DNA from: JAWVFM01 sp038237625 | GTDB taxonomy: Bacteria; Actinomycetota; Thermoleophilia; Solirubrobacterales; 70-9 | Reading direction: 5' to 3' | Assembly: GCA_038237625.1 (NCBI GenBank) | Contig: JBBRYM010000003.1 | Location: 62,001-126,000 of the forward strand | Length of the DNA: 64,000 nt | Shown here: positions 30,349 through 39,352 of the stretch, piece after piece | How positions within the stretch are numbered: position 1 is the stretch's first letter | Layout of the letters: each line of letters begins with the position of its first letter | Notes under the pieces: model-generated | Told to the model about the DNA's origin: nothing | Database searches by the model: none | The model's input: the letters and a program-made list of their open reading frames with translations, nothing else | Translations under genes and position numbers: made by a program

Positions 30349-32556
30349 TCAAGCAGCCAGCGGTTCGGCGCGCTCGTCGCCGAAGCGCTGGCGTGCGGCA
30401 TCAAGAAGCAGGCCGAGCTCCGGCGCTGCGAAGTCGTCCGCGCCGCCGAAGAGCGCGGCCACTTCACGCCGTGCATCGACCAGGAGGTCGACGTCGTCGG
30501 GCAAGACGGCGACCCGAAACCGGGGAAGTCCGTGCTGGCGGGTACCCAGGATTTCGCCCTCACCGCGCAGGGCGAGGTCGACCTCCGCGAGCTTGAAGCC
30601 GTCGCGCTCCGAAACGATCGCGTCGATGCGGCGGCGCGCAAGCTCGGACTCAGGATCGGCAAAGAGGATGCAGTGGGATTCGTGCTCCCCGCGGCCCACT
30701 CGGCCTCGCAGCTGATGCAGCTGCGAGAGCCCGAAGCGCTGCGCTCCCTCGATCACCATCACGGTGGCGTTGGCGACGTCGATGCCCACCTCGATGACGG
30801 TTGTTGCGACGAGGACGTCGGTCTCGCCAGTTGCGAACCTGTCCATGGCTGCAGCCTTGGCGCGGGAGTGCATCTGGCCGTGGAGCAGGCCGACGCTGAA
30901 GTCAGTGAGCTCGCCGCTCGCCAACCGCTCGGCCTCCTCCCCCGCTGCCTTTGCCTGGAGCTTCTCCGAGCCCTCGACGAGCGGACAGACGACGTAGGCC
31001 TGGCGCCCCTCGCGAAGTCGCTCGCGGACGAACTCGTAGGCGCCTGGGCGCTTTTCCTCCCCCACTGCCCAGGTCTTTACCGGCCGGCGCCCTGCCGGCA
31101 ACTCGTGGAGCGCCGTGGCGTCCAGGTCGCCGTATGCCGTGAGCGAGAGCGTTCTGGGAATTGGCGTCGCGGTCATGTGCAGCACATGGGGGGCGAGACG
31201 CGTCCCGGCCCCTGCCGGTCCCTTGGCCGCGAGGGCGGCGCGCTGCGAAACACCGAAGCGATGCTGCTCGTCGACGACCGCGAGCCCCAGGCGCGCGAAC
31301 TCGACGTCGGCCTCGATGAGGGCATGGGTTCCCACCAGGAGGCTGAGCTCGCCGCTCGCAAGTTGCGAGAGGGCTGCGCGCCGGCGCGCAGCCGGAGTGG
31401 CAGACGTCAGCAGCGTGAACGAAGTGCCGCCCGCCGCAAGCAGGCGGTCGAGGGTCGCCGCGTGCTGCTCGGCGAGCGTCTCCGTCGGCGCCATGAGCGC
31501 CGCCTGATAGCCGTGCTCCGCCGCTCGCAGCATCCCGTACAGGGCAACCATCGTCTTGCCGCTTCCGACCTCCCCCATCAGCAAACGCTGCATGGGCCGG
31601 CCGCCGGTCAGGTCGGCGTCGATGTCCGCCATCGCCCGGCGCTGGTCGCCCGTCGGCATGAACGGCAGCGCCTCGAGCCAGCGCTCGACCAACTCGCCCC
31701 GCGGCTCGATCGCCACGCCCGGCCGCGCCTCGCGCTCGGAGCGGCGCCGCACCGCCAGCGCGATCTGGTGCAGGTAAAGCTCCTCGAAGGCAAGGCGCCG
31801 GCGCGCTTGCGTGGCGTCTTCGCCCGACTCGGGGAAGTGGGCCGCAAGGATCGCGTCAGCGGAGTGCGCCAGCCCGCGCCGGGCGCGGAGCTCGCCCGGC
31901 AACGGCTCAACGCGGTTGGGCGCCAACGCCATGGTCTGCCACGCCCACTCGCGGATCGTGGCCGCGCGCAGGCCCTCGGTCGCGTCGTGGACTGGGACGA
32001 GCCCAACCGTGTGAATTCCCGATGGGCGTTCCCCCGCCTCGACGATCTCGTGCGTCGTCACCTTGAAGCCGTTGCGGTCGAGCTTGCCGTTCAGGAGCAC
32101 GCGGACGCCGGGCCGAAGACGCTCGGCGAGCCAGGCCTGGTTGAACCACACGGCCTTCATCGCACCGGAGCTATCCGCCACCTTCGCTTCCACGATGCGC
32201 AGGTTTCGCCGGCGAGTCGGGCGTGCGTGGGCGCTTCGCACCTCGACGAAGACCGTCGCCTCCTCTCCCAGGCGTAGCTCGCCGAGAGTGCGAACCTGCG
32301 AGCGGTCGCGATGACCACGGGGGACGTGCTCAAGGACGTCACCAACGGTTTCCAGGCCGATGCCTGCGGCAAGGGCCGCCAGCTTTGGGCCGGCGCCGCG
32401 AAGCTTCGTGAGCGGTGCCCCGAGGCGGCTGGGACGCGGCACCGTTCGCAGTTGGGCGGCGAGAAGGTCGGCGCGGGCGAGCGGCTCGCCGCTTCCCAGG
32501 GCGCGGACGGGGGCGCCGGGACCGTTCGCGATGGCTTTCAGCTTGGCCGGGGGCAT
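30349..32556 (-). CDS. recG: ATP-dependent DNA helicase RecG
   Basis: 735-residue RecG, which remodels stalled replication forks and Holliday junctions. The wedge OB domain contains GAGPKLAALAAGIGLETVGDVLEHVPRGHRDR. Helicase motif I is LLMGEVGSGKTMVALYGML, motif Ia APTETLAEQHA, motif II VVDEQHRFGVSQRAAL, motif III MTATPIPRTL, then VCPLVEGSEKLQ, LLHGQMHSRAKAAAMDRF, VATTVIEVGIDVANATVMVIEGAQRFGLSQLHQLRGRVGRG and the C-terminal TRAGLR-type box (GLPRFRVAVLPDD). ATG 32556; reading to 32646 crosses the divergent RidA gene. Confidence 0.96.
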   Translation of the reverse strand: MPPAKLKAIANGPGAPVRALGSGEPLARADLLAAQLRTVPRPSRLGAPLTKLRGAGPKLAALAAGIGLETVGDVLEHVPRGHRDRSQVRTLGELRLGEEATVFVEVRSAHARPTRRRNLRIVEAKVADSSGAMKAVWFNQAWLAERLRPGVRVLLNGKLDRNGFKVTTHEIVEAGERPSGIHTVGLVPVHDATEGLRAATIREWAWQTMALAPNRVEPLPGELRARRGLAHSADAILAAHFPESGEDATQARRRLAFEELYLHQIALAVRRRSEREARPGVAIEPRGELVERWLEALPFMPTGDQRRAMADIDADLTGGRPMQRLLMGEVGSGKTMVALYGMLRAAEHGYQAALMAPTETLAEQHAATLDRLLAAGGTSFTLLTSATPAARRRAALSQLASGELSLLVGTHALIEADVEFARLGLAVVDEQHRFGVSQRAALAAKGPAGAGTRLAPHVLHMTATPIPRTLSLTAYGDLDATALHELPAGRRPVKTWAVGEEKRPGAYEFVRERLREGRQAYVVCPLVEGSEKLQAKAAGEEAERLASGELTDFSVGLLHGQMHSRAKAAAMDRFATGETDVLVATTVIEVGIDVANATVMVIEGAQRFGLSQLHQLRGRVGRGEHESHCILFADPESELARRRIDAIVSERDGFKLAEVDLALRGEGEILGTRQHGLPRFRVAVLPDDVDLLVDARREVAALFGGADDFAAPELGLLLDAARQRFGDERAEPLAA

Positions 32557-32582
32557 GAGGCCAAGGCTAGACTCAGCCCCTG

Positions 32583-33056
32583 ATGGGACGGATCGACGAC
32601 CGGCTTCGCGAGCTGGGCCTCGAGCTTCCCGCTCGCTTTGCGGCACCAGAGGGGGTGGTGTTCAAGTTCGACCTAGTCCGCGTCGACGGAAGGCGCGTCT
32701 ATGTGTCCGGCCATGGGCCGGTGGACGGCGATCGGACGCTGGTCAGCGGCAAGGTGGGAGGGGATGTCAGCGTCGAGGATGCCGCGGCGGCCGCCAAACT
32801 GACCGGCCTGGCGATCTTCAGCTCGCTGCGCCAGGAGCTCGGCGACCTCGACCGCGTACAGGGCTGGATCAAGGCTCTTGGACTCGTCAACGCGGCGCCG
32901 GGCTTCAACAAGCTGCCCGCAGTGATCAACGGCTTCTCCGACCTCGTTCTCGAGGTATGGGGCGGCGCCGGCCGGCATGCTCGTTCGGCGATCGGCGTCG
33001 CCGAGCTGCCCTTCGACTGGCCTGTCGAAATTGAGGCGATCGTCGAAGTGACATAA
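32583..33056 (+). CDS. RidA family protein
   Basis: 157 residues of the longer RidA/YjgF subgroup: RVYVSGHGPVDGDRTLVSGKVGGDVSVEDAAAAAKLTGLAIFSSL, DRVQGWIKALGLVNAAPGFNKLPAVINGFSDLVLEVWGGAGRHARSAIGVAELPFDWPVEIEAIVEV. The Arg in GRHARSAIG corresponds to the ligand-binding Arg of imine deaminases, so 2-aminoacrylate/imine hydrolysis is plausible. Divergent from recG with only 26 bases between starts. A 31-base palindrome follows the stop. Confidence 0.9.
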   Translation: MGRIDDRLRELGLELPARFAAPEGVVFKFDLVRVDGRRVYVSGHGPVDGDRTLVSGKVGGDVSVEDAAAAAKLTGLAIFSSLRQELGDLDRVQGWIKALGLVNAAPGFNKLPAVINGFSDLVLEVWGGAGRHARSAIGVAELPFDWPVEIEAIVEVT

Positions 33057-33058
33057 CT

Positions 33059-33089
33059 GCACCTCAAGGGGTCAGACCCCTTTAGGTGC
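33059..33089. terminator. 31-base palindrome between convergent RidA and M19-like genes
   Basis: Arms GCACCT-C-AAGGGGTC and GACCCCTT-T-AGGTGC are complementary around a single central A (33074), 14 of 15 positions. It sits between two convergent stops (33056 and 33099), so it is probably a bidirectional terminator. Its core GGGGTCAGACCCC recurs in degenerate form at 27176-27192 and 54213-54247. Confidence 0.6.
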
Positions 33090-33098
33090 GTTTCGGCG

Positions 33099-35648
33099 CT
33101 AGAGCCCGCAGAAGAACGGGAACTGGCCGCCATGCTGCACGGCCAGCGGGACCGCGTTCGCCGCCGAGACCTTCCCTGAAGCGCCCCCGACAACCCTCGA
33201 GGGGCGCCGAGCGACGTGAGCGCGCGCGAGGCGCAGGTAGTGAGTCAGCGCAGCGTCGCTTCGAGTTGCGACAGCGCTCGCCTCGGCGGCCATTGTGACG
33301 ACGCCGTGGCGCACCACGTAAGCCAACATGCGGCCGCGGCGCGACTTCGTGAAGACCCCGTTCGAGCGCCCCGAGCCCTCGATCTGCAGCGCGGAGTCGC
33401 CCACGCTGATCGCGCTGACTCCGGGCGCGCTGGAAGCGACCAAAGCCACCCGTCCGCGCGGCGTCAGGACCGCGTTGTCGGTGGCGTTGCGGTTGCCCTT
33501 AACGCACCACGTCCATGCCTGCGTGCGGCGAAGCGGCTGCCCGGCCTTGGCCAGGAGGTGGCGATAGGAAGCACCAAGCCGCAACGGACCCAGCCCATGA
33601 CGGGTGAACCGGAGGTGCGAGCTCATGCACTTGCCCGACGGCACGCCCACGGCGCGCTCCCACATCTGTAGGTAGGCCTCGGAACCGCGCAGCATGTCGC
33701 GGCGAAGCTTCGATCCGCCGGCCTGAGTGATTCCCCGTAGCCAATCGGCGTAGAGGCCGTAATGCGCGACGCCGTCGTTGTTGAAATCGAACGTCCGCCG
33801 GCCCGTGCGTTGCCTGTAGACGGTGGTGTGCCCGTCAATTGACTTGAACGGGTAGTCGATGCGCTCGGGGGAGTTGGCCGGCGGGGGATTTCCCTGATGA
33901 GCGAGCCCGCCGAGGTCGGCACCGTAGCCCCAGCCGAAGTAATACGGCGTCTTCTTGGGGCGGTAGGTCTTCCAGACGTCCACGAACCCCTGCTCTGACG
34001 AACCCGCCCCCGGGAAGGCCAGGCCCCCCAGCTTCCAGATTCGCGGCCAGTTGCCGGGATCCATCCAGCCGTGCGGGGAGATGATCCCGGAGTAGTGGCG
34101 GCGCTCGGCGATGTCCAGCGTCGAGGCGACTGCCTTCTGGCTCATGTGGTCGGGGTTGACGATCATCCCCCGGTCCATCATCTGCCTCACCGTGTACTTG
34201 CCCAGCGCTGTGAGCCCGCGTGTGTTGCAGTGAGGAGCCGGCGGGTAGCTGGGGATGGTTCCGGCGGGGACGCCGAGCGCCGACAGGAGGGTGCTGAGAA
34301 AGGGGGTGGGCGCCACGGTGCCGATCGTGTTGTCGTGCTTGGCGCCGGTACAGGTCTGCGCGCTCCAAAACGATCCGTAGCTCTCGCGATTGGCGGCGTT
34401 GATCAGAACGCCGATTGGCCCGCCGTCGAACCGCACGCCCGTGAGCGGGTTGTCGAACTTGTTGAGCAGAAGCGATGAGCGCACGCCCATCCGGTGGAGG
34501 CGGCTGAGCCCGGAGTCGATGACCTGCCGGTTGCACCCCGACGGGTCGGCGCCCTTGCAGTCGAAGAGCTCGGAGACCTCGACCTCCAAAACCACGGCCA
34601 TCTTGCCCTTGTTGATGACCTTCCGCGCCTGAAACGGGCTGCGCACGATCTGGAAGAACCCCTTGCCGGGGCCGCCAGCCTGGGCATCGACATAGCGCTG
34701 GAGTTGCTTGATGTCGCGGATGCCCTTGTAGACGGTGTGCATCTCGTCGCAGGAGTTCCGCCGGTTGGCCATCAGCTGGCAGAGCTCGCGGTTCTCGTTC
34801 ACGGGCATCACCATCAACCGTAGGCCCGCCTTCCAGTCGCGCTGGATCCAGCGGTAGTAGGTGCCCTCGTAGGTGAGGTTCGACGGCGCCCAAGCACTGA
34901 GGGCCGGCCAGCCCGAGGTGTCGTGAGGGTGGACCGGGCTGCCGTAGTTCAGGAAGTTCTGCACGGGCGAGGCCGAACCCTGGGGGCCCTCGATCGACGA
35001 GCAATCGGGCAGGGAAACAGTGATGCCGTACCGGCTCCAGGGACGGCCGCAATGGAAGTTGCCGCCGAGGTACTCGAACGTCATCCAGTGCATGTGACCG
35101 TCGAGGACGCCTCGAACCTCGCCATAGGGCGTCTTGCCCTTCGCGGGCTTGCCCCTCACATTCAGCTGCGCCTCGGGATAGCGCGTACACCCCTTCGCGT
35201 TGATGAATCGGAACTCGCTCGTGCCGCCCGAGGAGGGGCCAACACCCAGGGCTCCGTGATCTTCGGTGAGCACGGTGCCGCTTGCGGAATGCGGGGAGAG
35301 CGTGAAGGCGCCCGCGCCAACCTCTCTGACCTTCCAATCCGCGGCCGGGCTGGGCGCGGCGGCCGTGGTGACCGATCCTCCCGATGCCACCACGTAGTCC
35401 CTCGCCTTGGTGTAGAGCATGTAGCTGCCCAGAGCGGTGGCCTTCAGGCGAACCTTGCGCACGGGGGCAACGGCCCTGCCCCCGCCGGCAGGCGCCAGCG
35501 ACCAGCAGCCGTTGGCGACCGAGTAGCGCGTCGGCGGCTTGGCCGCGGCCCAGTCGGTGACGGCCAGCGAGGCAAAAAGCGCCAGCGTCGCTACCGCGGC
35601 CAAAACGAGGCGTCCAGGTCGGTGGCGCAACGTTGATGACGCCTCCAT
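33099..35648 (-). CDS. secreted protein with peptidase M19 (membrane dipeptidase)-like domain
   Basis: About 850 residues. N-terminal signal peptide (RPGRLVLAAVATLALFASLAVTDWAAA then K). A roughly 140-residue beta-rich head comes before the central domain. Putative metal sites in M19 order, numbered from the alternative GTG at 35675: GVLDGHMH (H194, H196; the family has HxD), VVLEVEVSEL (E364/E366), NPDHMSQKAVASTLDIAERRHYSGIISPHGW (H510, H535, matching the DVSHxS...SHS pattern), and WGYGADLGGL (D587, matching GSDFDG). The C-terminal 200 residues contain LRFTRHGLGPLRLGASYRHLLAKAG and unknown beta sheet. Many Cys suggest disulfides. ATG 35648 gives a standard signal n-region; GTG 35675 overlaps the fakA stop. 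Confidence 0.72.
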   Translation of the reverse strand: MEASSTLRHRPGRLVLAAVATLALFASLAVTDWAAAKPPTRYSVANGCWSLAPAGGGRAVAPVRKVRLKATALGSYMLYTKARDYVVASGGSVTTAAAPSPAADWKVREVGAGAFTLSPHSASGTVLTEDHGALGVGPSSGGTSEFRFINAKGCTRYPEAQLNVRGKPAKGKTPYGEVRGVLDGHMHWMTFEYLGGNFHCGRPWSRYGITVSLPDCSSIEGPQGSASPVQNFLNYGSPVHPHDTSGWPALSAWAPSNLTYEGTYYRWIQRDWKAGLRLMVMPVNENRELCQLMANRRNSCDEMHTVYKGIRDIKQLQRYVDAQAGGPGKGFFQIVRSPFQARKVINKGKMAVVLEVEVSELFDCKGADPSGCNRQVIDSGLSRLHRMGVRSSLLLNKFDNPLTGVRFDGGPIGVLINAANRESYGSFWSAQTCTGAKHDNTIGTVAPTPFLSTLLSALGVPAGTIPSYPPAPHCNTRGLTALGKYTVRQMMDRGMIVNPDHMSQKAVASTLDIAERRHYSGIISPHGWMDPGNWPRIWKLGGLAFPGAGSSEQGFVDVWKTYRPKKTPYYFGWGYGADLGGLAHQGNPPPANSPERIDYPFKSIDGHTTVYRQRTGRRTFDFNNDGVAHYGLYADWLRGITQAGGSKLRRDMLRGSEAYLQMWERAVGVPSGKCMSSHLRFTRHGLGPLRLGASYRHLLAKAGQPLRRTQAWTWCVKGNRNATDNAVLTPRGRVALVASSAPGVSAISVGDSALQIEGSGRSNGVFTKSRRGRMLAYVVRHGVVTMAAEASAVATRSDAALTHYLRLARAHVARRPSRVVGGASGKVSAANAVPLAVQHGGQFPFFCGL

Positions 35649-35671
35649 GCGCGGCGAAGCTAGCACGACCT

Positions 35672-37291
35672 TCACTGCGCAGCGATCAGCCAGTAGTAGT
35701 GACGCTGCCCGCCGTAGTGGGTCTCGAGCTCCACTCCGTTCGGCGGAGGGATGCCGTCGAGATCGATCGGCGCGTCCTCGCCACCGATCACCGTCACAAT
35801 CTCGGCGCCGACGGCGAGATGCTCGAGCGTCTGGCGCAACGTCGCCTCGGGATCCCCCCAGGCGACAACGTCCTCGCCTTCGAAGCCGACGCAGTCCCCG
35901 GTGGCGAAGCGCCCTTCCGAGTCATCCTTGACCGCGGGCGCGACGCTCCCCGCGCGAATACTTTCGAGGACCCCAGTGAGACGCTGGGCGTTCGCCGACG
36001 CCGAAGCCTCAGGGTCCAACTCGACCATCGCGGCGAGGGACGCCTGCTGAGAATCCGACGACACGATCACGACCTCACGGTCGGAGAGGCGCGCGGCCTC
36101 CTCGGCGGCAAGGACGACGTCGGCCGAGTTCGGAAGCAGGAGGATCTCGCTGCCGCCGGCGTGCTCGATGCCCTTGAGCAGGTCGTTGGTCGAAGGGTTG
36201 AGCGTTGGGCCGCCGTCGACCACCGCCGCCCCGAGATCCTCGAACAAGCGCCCCAGCCCCTCCCCGCTCGCCACCGCGACGACGCCGGTACGAGCCAAGC
36301 GAAGTCGAGCCTCGCGCTCGGCGATCTGCTCGCTCATGTCGGCGATGTCCTCGCGCTCCACGAGGCCAACCCCGGCGAAGATCGCCTTGGCGGCGTCGGG
36401 GTCGTCGGTGTGGACGTGGACCTTCAGCGTCGCCTCGTCGCCGACGACGAGGACCGAGTCGCCGATCTCCTCGAGCCTCATCACGTAGGGCCGGCTCTCG
36501 AGGCTTTCGCCGGAAACGATGAAGTTGGTGCAGTAGCGATACCGCGAGCCGGTGTGGTGGACGTCGATGGTGCGCGCCGGGGCGTAGTGCGCGATCTCGG
36601 GAAGATCGGCCTCGGCGCCGGCGAGGCCGGCGATGAACCCGCGGACGATGATCGCCAGGCCCAGGGCCCCCGCGTCGACGACGCCGTTGTCGGCCAGCAC
36701 CGCGAGCTGCTCAGGGGTGTGCTCGACCGCCGAGTCGGCCGCCGCGAGAGCTGTTGCGAGCATCTCGCCCAGAAGGGCGTTCTGCTCGGAGTCGGCCGCG
36801 TCGGGCGAGAGGCGGTGCTGCTCCCAGTGCGCGAGGCGCCGAGCGACCGCGGTCGCCATCTCGCGGATCACCGTGAGCATCGTGCCCTCCGCCGGCTCGC
36901 GGACGGAGGCGTATGCGGCCCGTTCGGCATTGGAGAGCGCCGCTGCGATCAGCATGGGGTCGATGAGACGCCCGGGCGGAGTCGCCAGCTCCTCGGCGGC
37001 CCCGCGCACGATCTGACTGAGGATCACTCCCGAGTTCCCGCGCGCGCCCATGAGCGCCGCCCTCGCTACGTGACGGACGATCTCCGGCCGCGCCGGATCG
37101 CCGTCACCCTCCTTGCCCAGGCGGTCGAGCTCGTCGAGCACGTGACGCATGGTCAGCGCCATGTTGTCGCCCGTGTCGCCATCGGCCACCGGGAACACGT
37201 TGAGATCGTTGATCTCCTGGCGGCGTTCTTCGAGTTGCGCGCAGGCGACTGCGACAACCCGCTTGAACCTCTCTATGGATGAGTCCGCCAT
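35672..37291 (-). CDS. fakA: DAK2/FakA-type fatty acid kinase catalytic subunit
   Basis: 539 residues. N-terminal DhaL-like kinase domain: QEINDLNVFPVADGDTGDNMALTMRHVL (the DxDxGxN Mg/ATP site), ALMGARGNSGVILSQIVRG, VDAGALGLAIIVRGF. Middle domain: YRYCTNFIVSG, GDSVLVVGDEATLKVHVHTDDPDAA (the usual VHTDxP motif). C-terminal EDD-like portion: ILLLPNSADVVLAAEEAARLS, VTVIGGEDAP. FakA phosphorylates FakB-bound exogenous fatty acids; no fakB is seen here. Upstream of the M19-like gene by overlap; rpmB lies 45 bases before it. Confidence 0.92.
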   Translation of the reverse strand: MADSSIERFKRVVAVACAQLEERRQEINDLNVFPVADGDTGDNMALTMRHVLDELDRLGKEGDGDPARPEIVRHVARAALMGARGNSGVILSQIVRGAAEELATPPGRLIDPMLIAAALSNAERAAYASVREPAEGTMLTVIREMATAVARRLAHWEQHRLSPDAADSEQNALLGEMLATALAAADSAVEHTPEQLAVLADNGVVDAGALGLAIIVRGFIAGLAGAEADLPEIAHYAPARTIDVHHTGSRYRYCTNFIVSGESLESRPYVMRLEEIGDSVLVVGDEATLKVHVHTDDPDAAKAIFAGVGLVEREDIADMSEQIAEREARLRLARTGVVAVASGEGLGRLFEDLGAAVVDGGPTLNPSTNDLLKGIEHAGGSEILLLPNSADVVLAAEEAARLSDREVVIVSSDSQQASLAAMVELDPEASASANAQRLTGVLESIRAGSVAPAVKDDSEGRFATGDCVGFEGEDVVAWGDPEATLRQTLEHLAVGAEIVTVIGGEDAPIDLDGIPPPNGVELETHYGGQRHYYWLIAAQ

Positions 37292-37336
37292 CGGCGGTCG
37301 AAGCTTAGGCGCCCAAGGCGGTCCGGCGAATGCGCC

Positions 37337-37564
37337 CTAGCCGGCGGTCCCCGGACGCGAAGCGGAGGAAGCCGCCGCGTATTTCTGGACCTTGCCGGCC
37401 TTCAGGCAGCGGGTGCAGACGTAGACGCGGCGGGGGCTTCCACCCTCGTCGACCCGGACCTTCTGGAGGTTGGGCTCGAAGCGACGCCGCGTCGCCACCA
37501 TCGAGTGGCTGCGCGAGTTGCCGAAGGCAGGGCCCTTGCCGCATGAGTGACACACCTTGGCCAT
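37337..37564 (-). CDS. rpmB: 50S ribosomal protein L28
   Basis: 75 residues: MAKVCHSCGKGPAFGNSRSHSMVATRRRFEPNLQKVR...RRVYVCTRCLKAGKVQKYA. CxxC pairs at C5/C8 and C50/C53 make it the zinc-binding type. The NSRSHSM-x-ATRRRF motif is diagnostic. ATG 37564 gives the canonical start. It precedes fakA, the common order. A longer in-frame reading upstream shadows ribH. Confidence 0.95.
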   Translation of the reverse strand: MAKVCHSCGKGPAFGNSRSHSMVATRRRFEPNLQKVRVDEGGSPRRVYVCTRCLKAGKVQKYAAASSASRPGTAG

Positions 37565-37596
37565 CGGCGCGGCATGGTAGCGACCCGCCACGCGGG

Positions 37597-38043
37597 TCAG
37601 GACTGAATCTCGCCTCGCAGCTTCGCCATGCCCGCCACGGCGATGGCCGCGTTGCGCCCCTGGTCGCGTTTGTCGCCTCCAGCCCGGGCGACCGCCTGCT
37701 CCATCGTCTCGCACGTGATCACACCGAACGCGCACGGGACGCCGGTGTCGAGGCCGACGCGGGCGATCCCCGCCGCGGTTTCCCCGCAGACGAAGTCGTA
37801 GTGGTCAGTCTCCCCGCGGATCACCGCGCCCAGGCACGCAACGCCGTCGAAGCGACCCGACTCGGCGCACCATTTGGCGGCGACGGGCAACTCAAACGCG
37901 CCCGCAACCTCGAAGGTGTGCACCGACGCGGCGCTCACTCCGGCCTCGGCAAAGCCCTCGACGGCGCCGTTGACGAGCCGCTCGGCCAGATCCTCATAAA
38001 AGGTGGCGACGCAGATCGCGAACTCGCCGGTAGGCTCAGCCAT
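37597..38043 (-). CDS. ribH: 6,7-dimethyl-8-ribityllumazine synthase
   Basis: 148 residues: EFAICVATFYEDLAERLVNGAVEGFAEAG, VHTFEVAGAFELPVAAKWCAES, FDGVACLGAVIRGETDHYDFVCGETAAGIARV (AVIRGxTxHF/Y), VPCAFGVITCETMEQAVARAGG, KRDQGRNAAIAVAGMAKL. It condenses 3,4-dihydroxybutanone 4-phosphate with the ribityl pyrimidine. ATG 38043 (RBS-like GGTGAGG just upstream) was chosen over GTG 38049; it overlaps ribBA by 8 bases. Last gene of the riboflavin operon. Confidence 0.96.
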   Translation of the reverse strand: MAEPTGEFAICVATFYEDLAERLVNGAVEGFAEAGVSAASVHTFEVAGAFELPVAAKWCAESGRFDGVACLGAVIRGETDHYDFVCGETAAGIARVGLDTGVPCAFGVITCETMEQAVARAGGDKRDQGRNAAIAVAGMAKLRGEIQS

Positions 38044-39352
38044 CCTCACCCTCCTCGAGCGCCAGCGCCTGCTTCTCCGCGTCCTGCTGGCGCTCGGAAT
38101 GCAGAAGCTCCTCGTCCAGCGGCAGGCCCTGGTGGTGAAGCGTGTGGCCCATCTTCTCGCGCTTGGCGTTGAGGTAGGCCTCGTTGTGCGGGTTCGGCGC
38201 CGACTGGATGGGAATCTGGTCGGCCACCGAGAGCCCGTAGCCCTCGAGGCCGTGGATCTTCTTCGGGTTGTTGGTGAGGATGCGGATGCTCGTCAGCCCG
38301 AGGTCGACGAGTATCTGCGCGCCGATCCCGTAGTCGCGCAGGTCGGCCGGAAGCCCAAGCTTCAGGTTGGCATCGACCGTGTCGAGCCCGTCCTCCTGGA
38401 GGCGGTAAGCACGGAGCTTGTTGAGGAGGCCGATGCCGCGCCCCTCCTGGGAGAGGTATAGGAGGACGCCGCTCCCCTCCCCCTCGATCATCGCCAGAGC
38501 AGACTCCAGCTGCTCGCCGCAATCGCAGCGAAGCGAGTGGAAGACGTCGCCAGTGAGGCACTCCGAGTGCACGCGCACCAAGACGTCCTCGGCGCCGTGG
38601 ACGTCGCCCTTGACCATCGCGACGTGGTGCTTGTCGTCGACGAGCGAGCGGTAGCCAACCGCGGTGAACTCACCGAAGGCCGTCGGCAGCTTGGTTGAGA
38701 CGACGCGCTCGACGAGCCGCTCATTGCGACGCCGGTAGGCGATCAGGTCGGCGACGGTGATCATCTTGAGCCCGTGGCGCTCGCAGTAGGGCACCAGATC
38801 GTCGACCCGCGCCATCGTGCCGTCCTCGTTCATCACCTCGCAGATGACACCGGCCGGAATCAGGCCCGCGAGCCTCGCCAGGTCGACGGCAGCCTCAGTC
38901 TGGCCCGCTCGCTCGAGGACCCCCCCGTCCTTCGCCTTCAACGGGAAGACGTGTCCGGGCTGCACCAGATCGCTGGGCTTGGAATGGGGATCCATCGCCA
39001 CCTGGATCGTGCGAGCGCGGTCAGCCGCCGAGATGCCGGTTGTGACCCCCTCGCGGGCCTCGACGGAAACGGTAAAGGCCGTCTGAAAAGGCGACTCGTT
39101 CTTCGCTGCCATCAGGTCGAGCTCAAGCTGGTCGCAGCGCTCGGCCGTGAGCGCCAGGCAGATCAAGCCGCGCGCCTCCTTGGCCATGAAGTTGATCGCC
39201 TCTGGCGTCGCGAACTGCGCGGCCATGGTCAGATCTCCCTCGTTCTCACGGCTCTCGTCGTCGCAGACGATGACCATGCGCCCGCGGCGCAGGTCCTCGA
39301 GCGCCTCCTCGATCGGAGCGAAGGTGCGGGTTGGGGCTGACTGCTCACTCAC
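38036..39352 (-). CDS. ribBA: bifunctional DHBP synthase/GTP cyclohydrolase II
   Basis: 438 residues. N-terminal RibB (IEEALEDLRRGRMVIVCDDESRENEGDLTMAA, TTGISAADRARTI, HVFPLKAKDGGVLERAGQTEAAVDLARLAGL) is fused to C-terminal RibA (GDVFHSLRCDCGEQLESALAMI with the zinc Cys set, LYLSQEGRGIGLLNKLRAY, NPKKIHGLEGYGL). Both active sites look complete. GTG 39352 has a very good RBS (AAGGAG, 9 bases upstream) and overlaps the ribE stop; TTG 39373 is the other option. The tail adds about 40 Glu/Gln-rich residues. Confidence 0.97.
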   Translation of the reverse strand: MSEQSAPTRTFAPIEEALEDLRRGRMVIVCDDESRENEGDLTMAAQFATPEAINFMAKEARGLICLALTAERCDQLELDLMAAKNESPFQTAFTVSVEAREGVTTGISAADRARTIQVAMDPHSKPSDLVQPGHVFPLKAKDGGVLERAGQTEAAVDLARLAGLIPAGVICEVMNEDGTMARVDDLVPYCERHGLKMITVADLIAYRRRNERLVERVVSTKLPTAFGEFTAVGYRSLVDDKHHVAMVKGDVHGAEDVLVRVHSECLTGDVFHSLRCDCGEQLESALAMIEGEGSGVLLYLSQEGRGIGLLNKLRAYRLQEDGLDTVDANLKLGLPADLRDYGIGAQILVDLGLTSIRILTNNPKKIHGLEGYGLSVADQIPIQSAPNPHNEAYLNAKREKMGHTLHHQGLPLDEELLHSERQQDAEKQALALEEGEDG

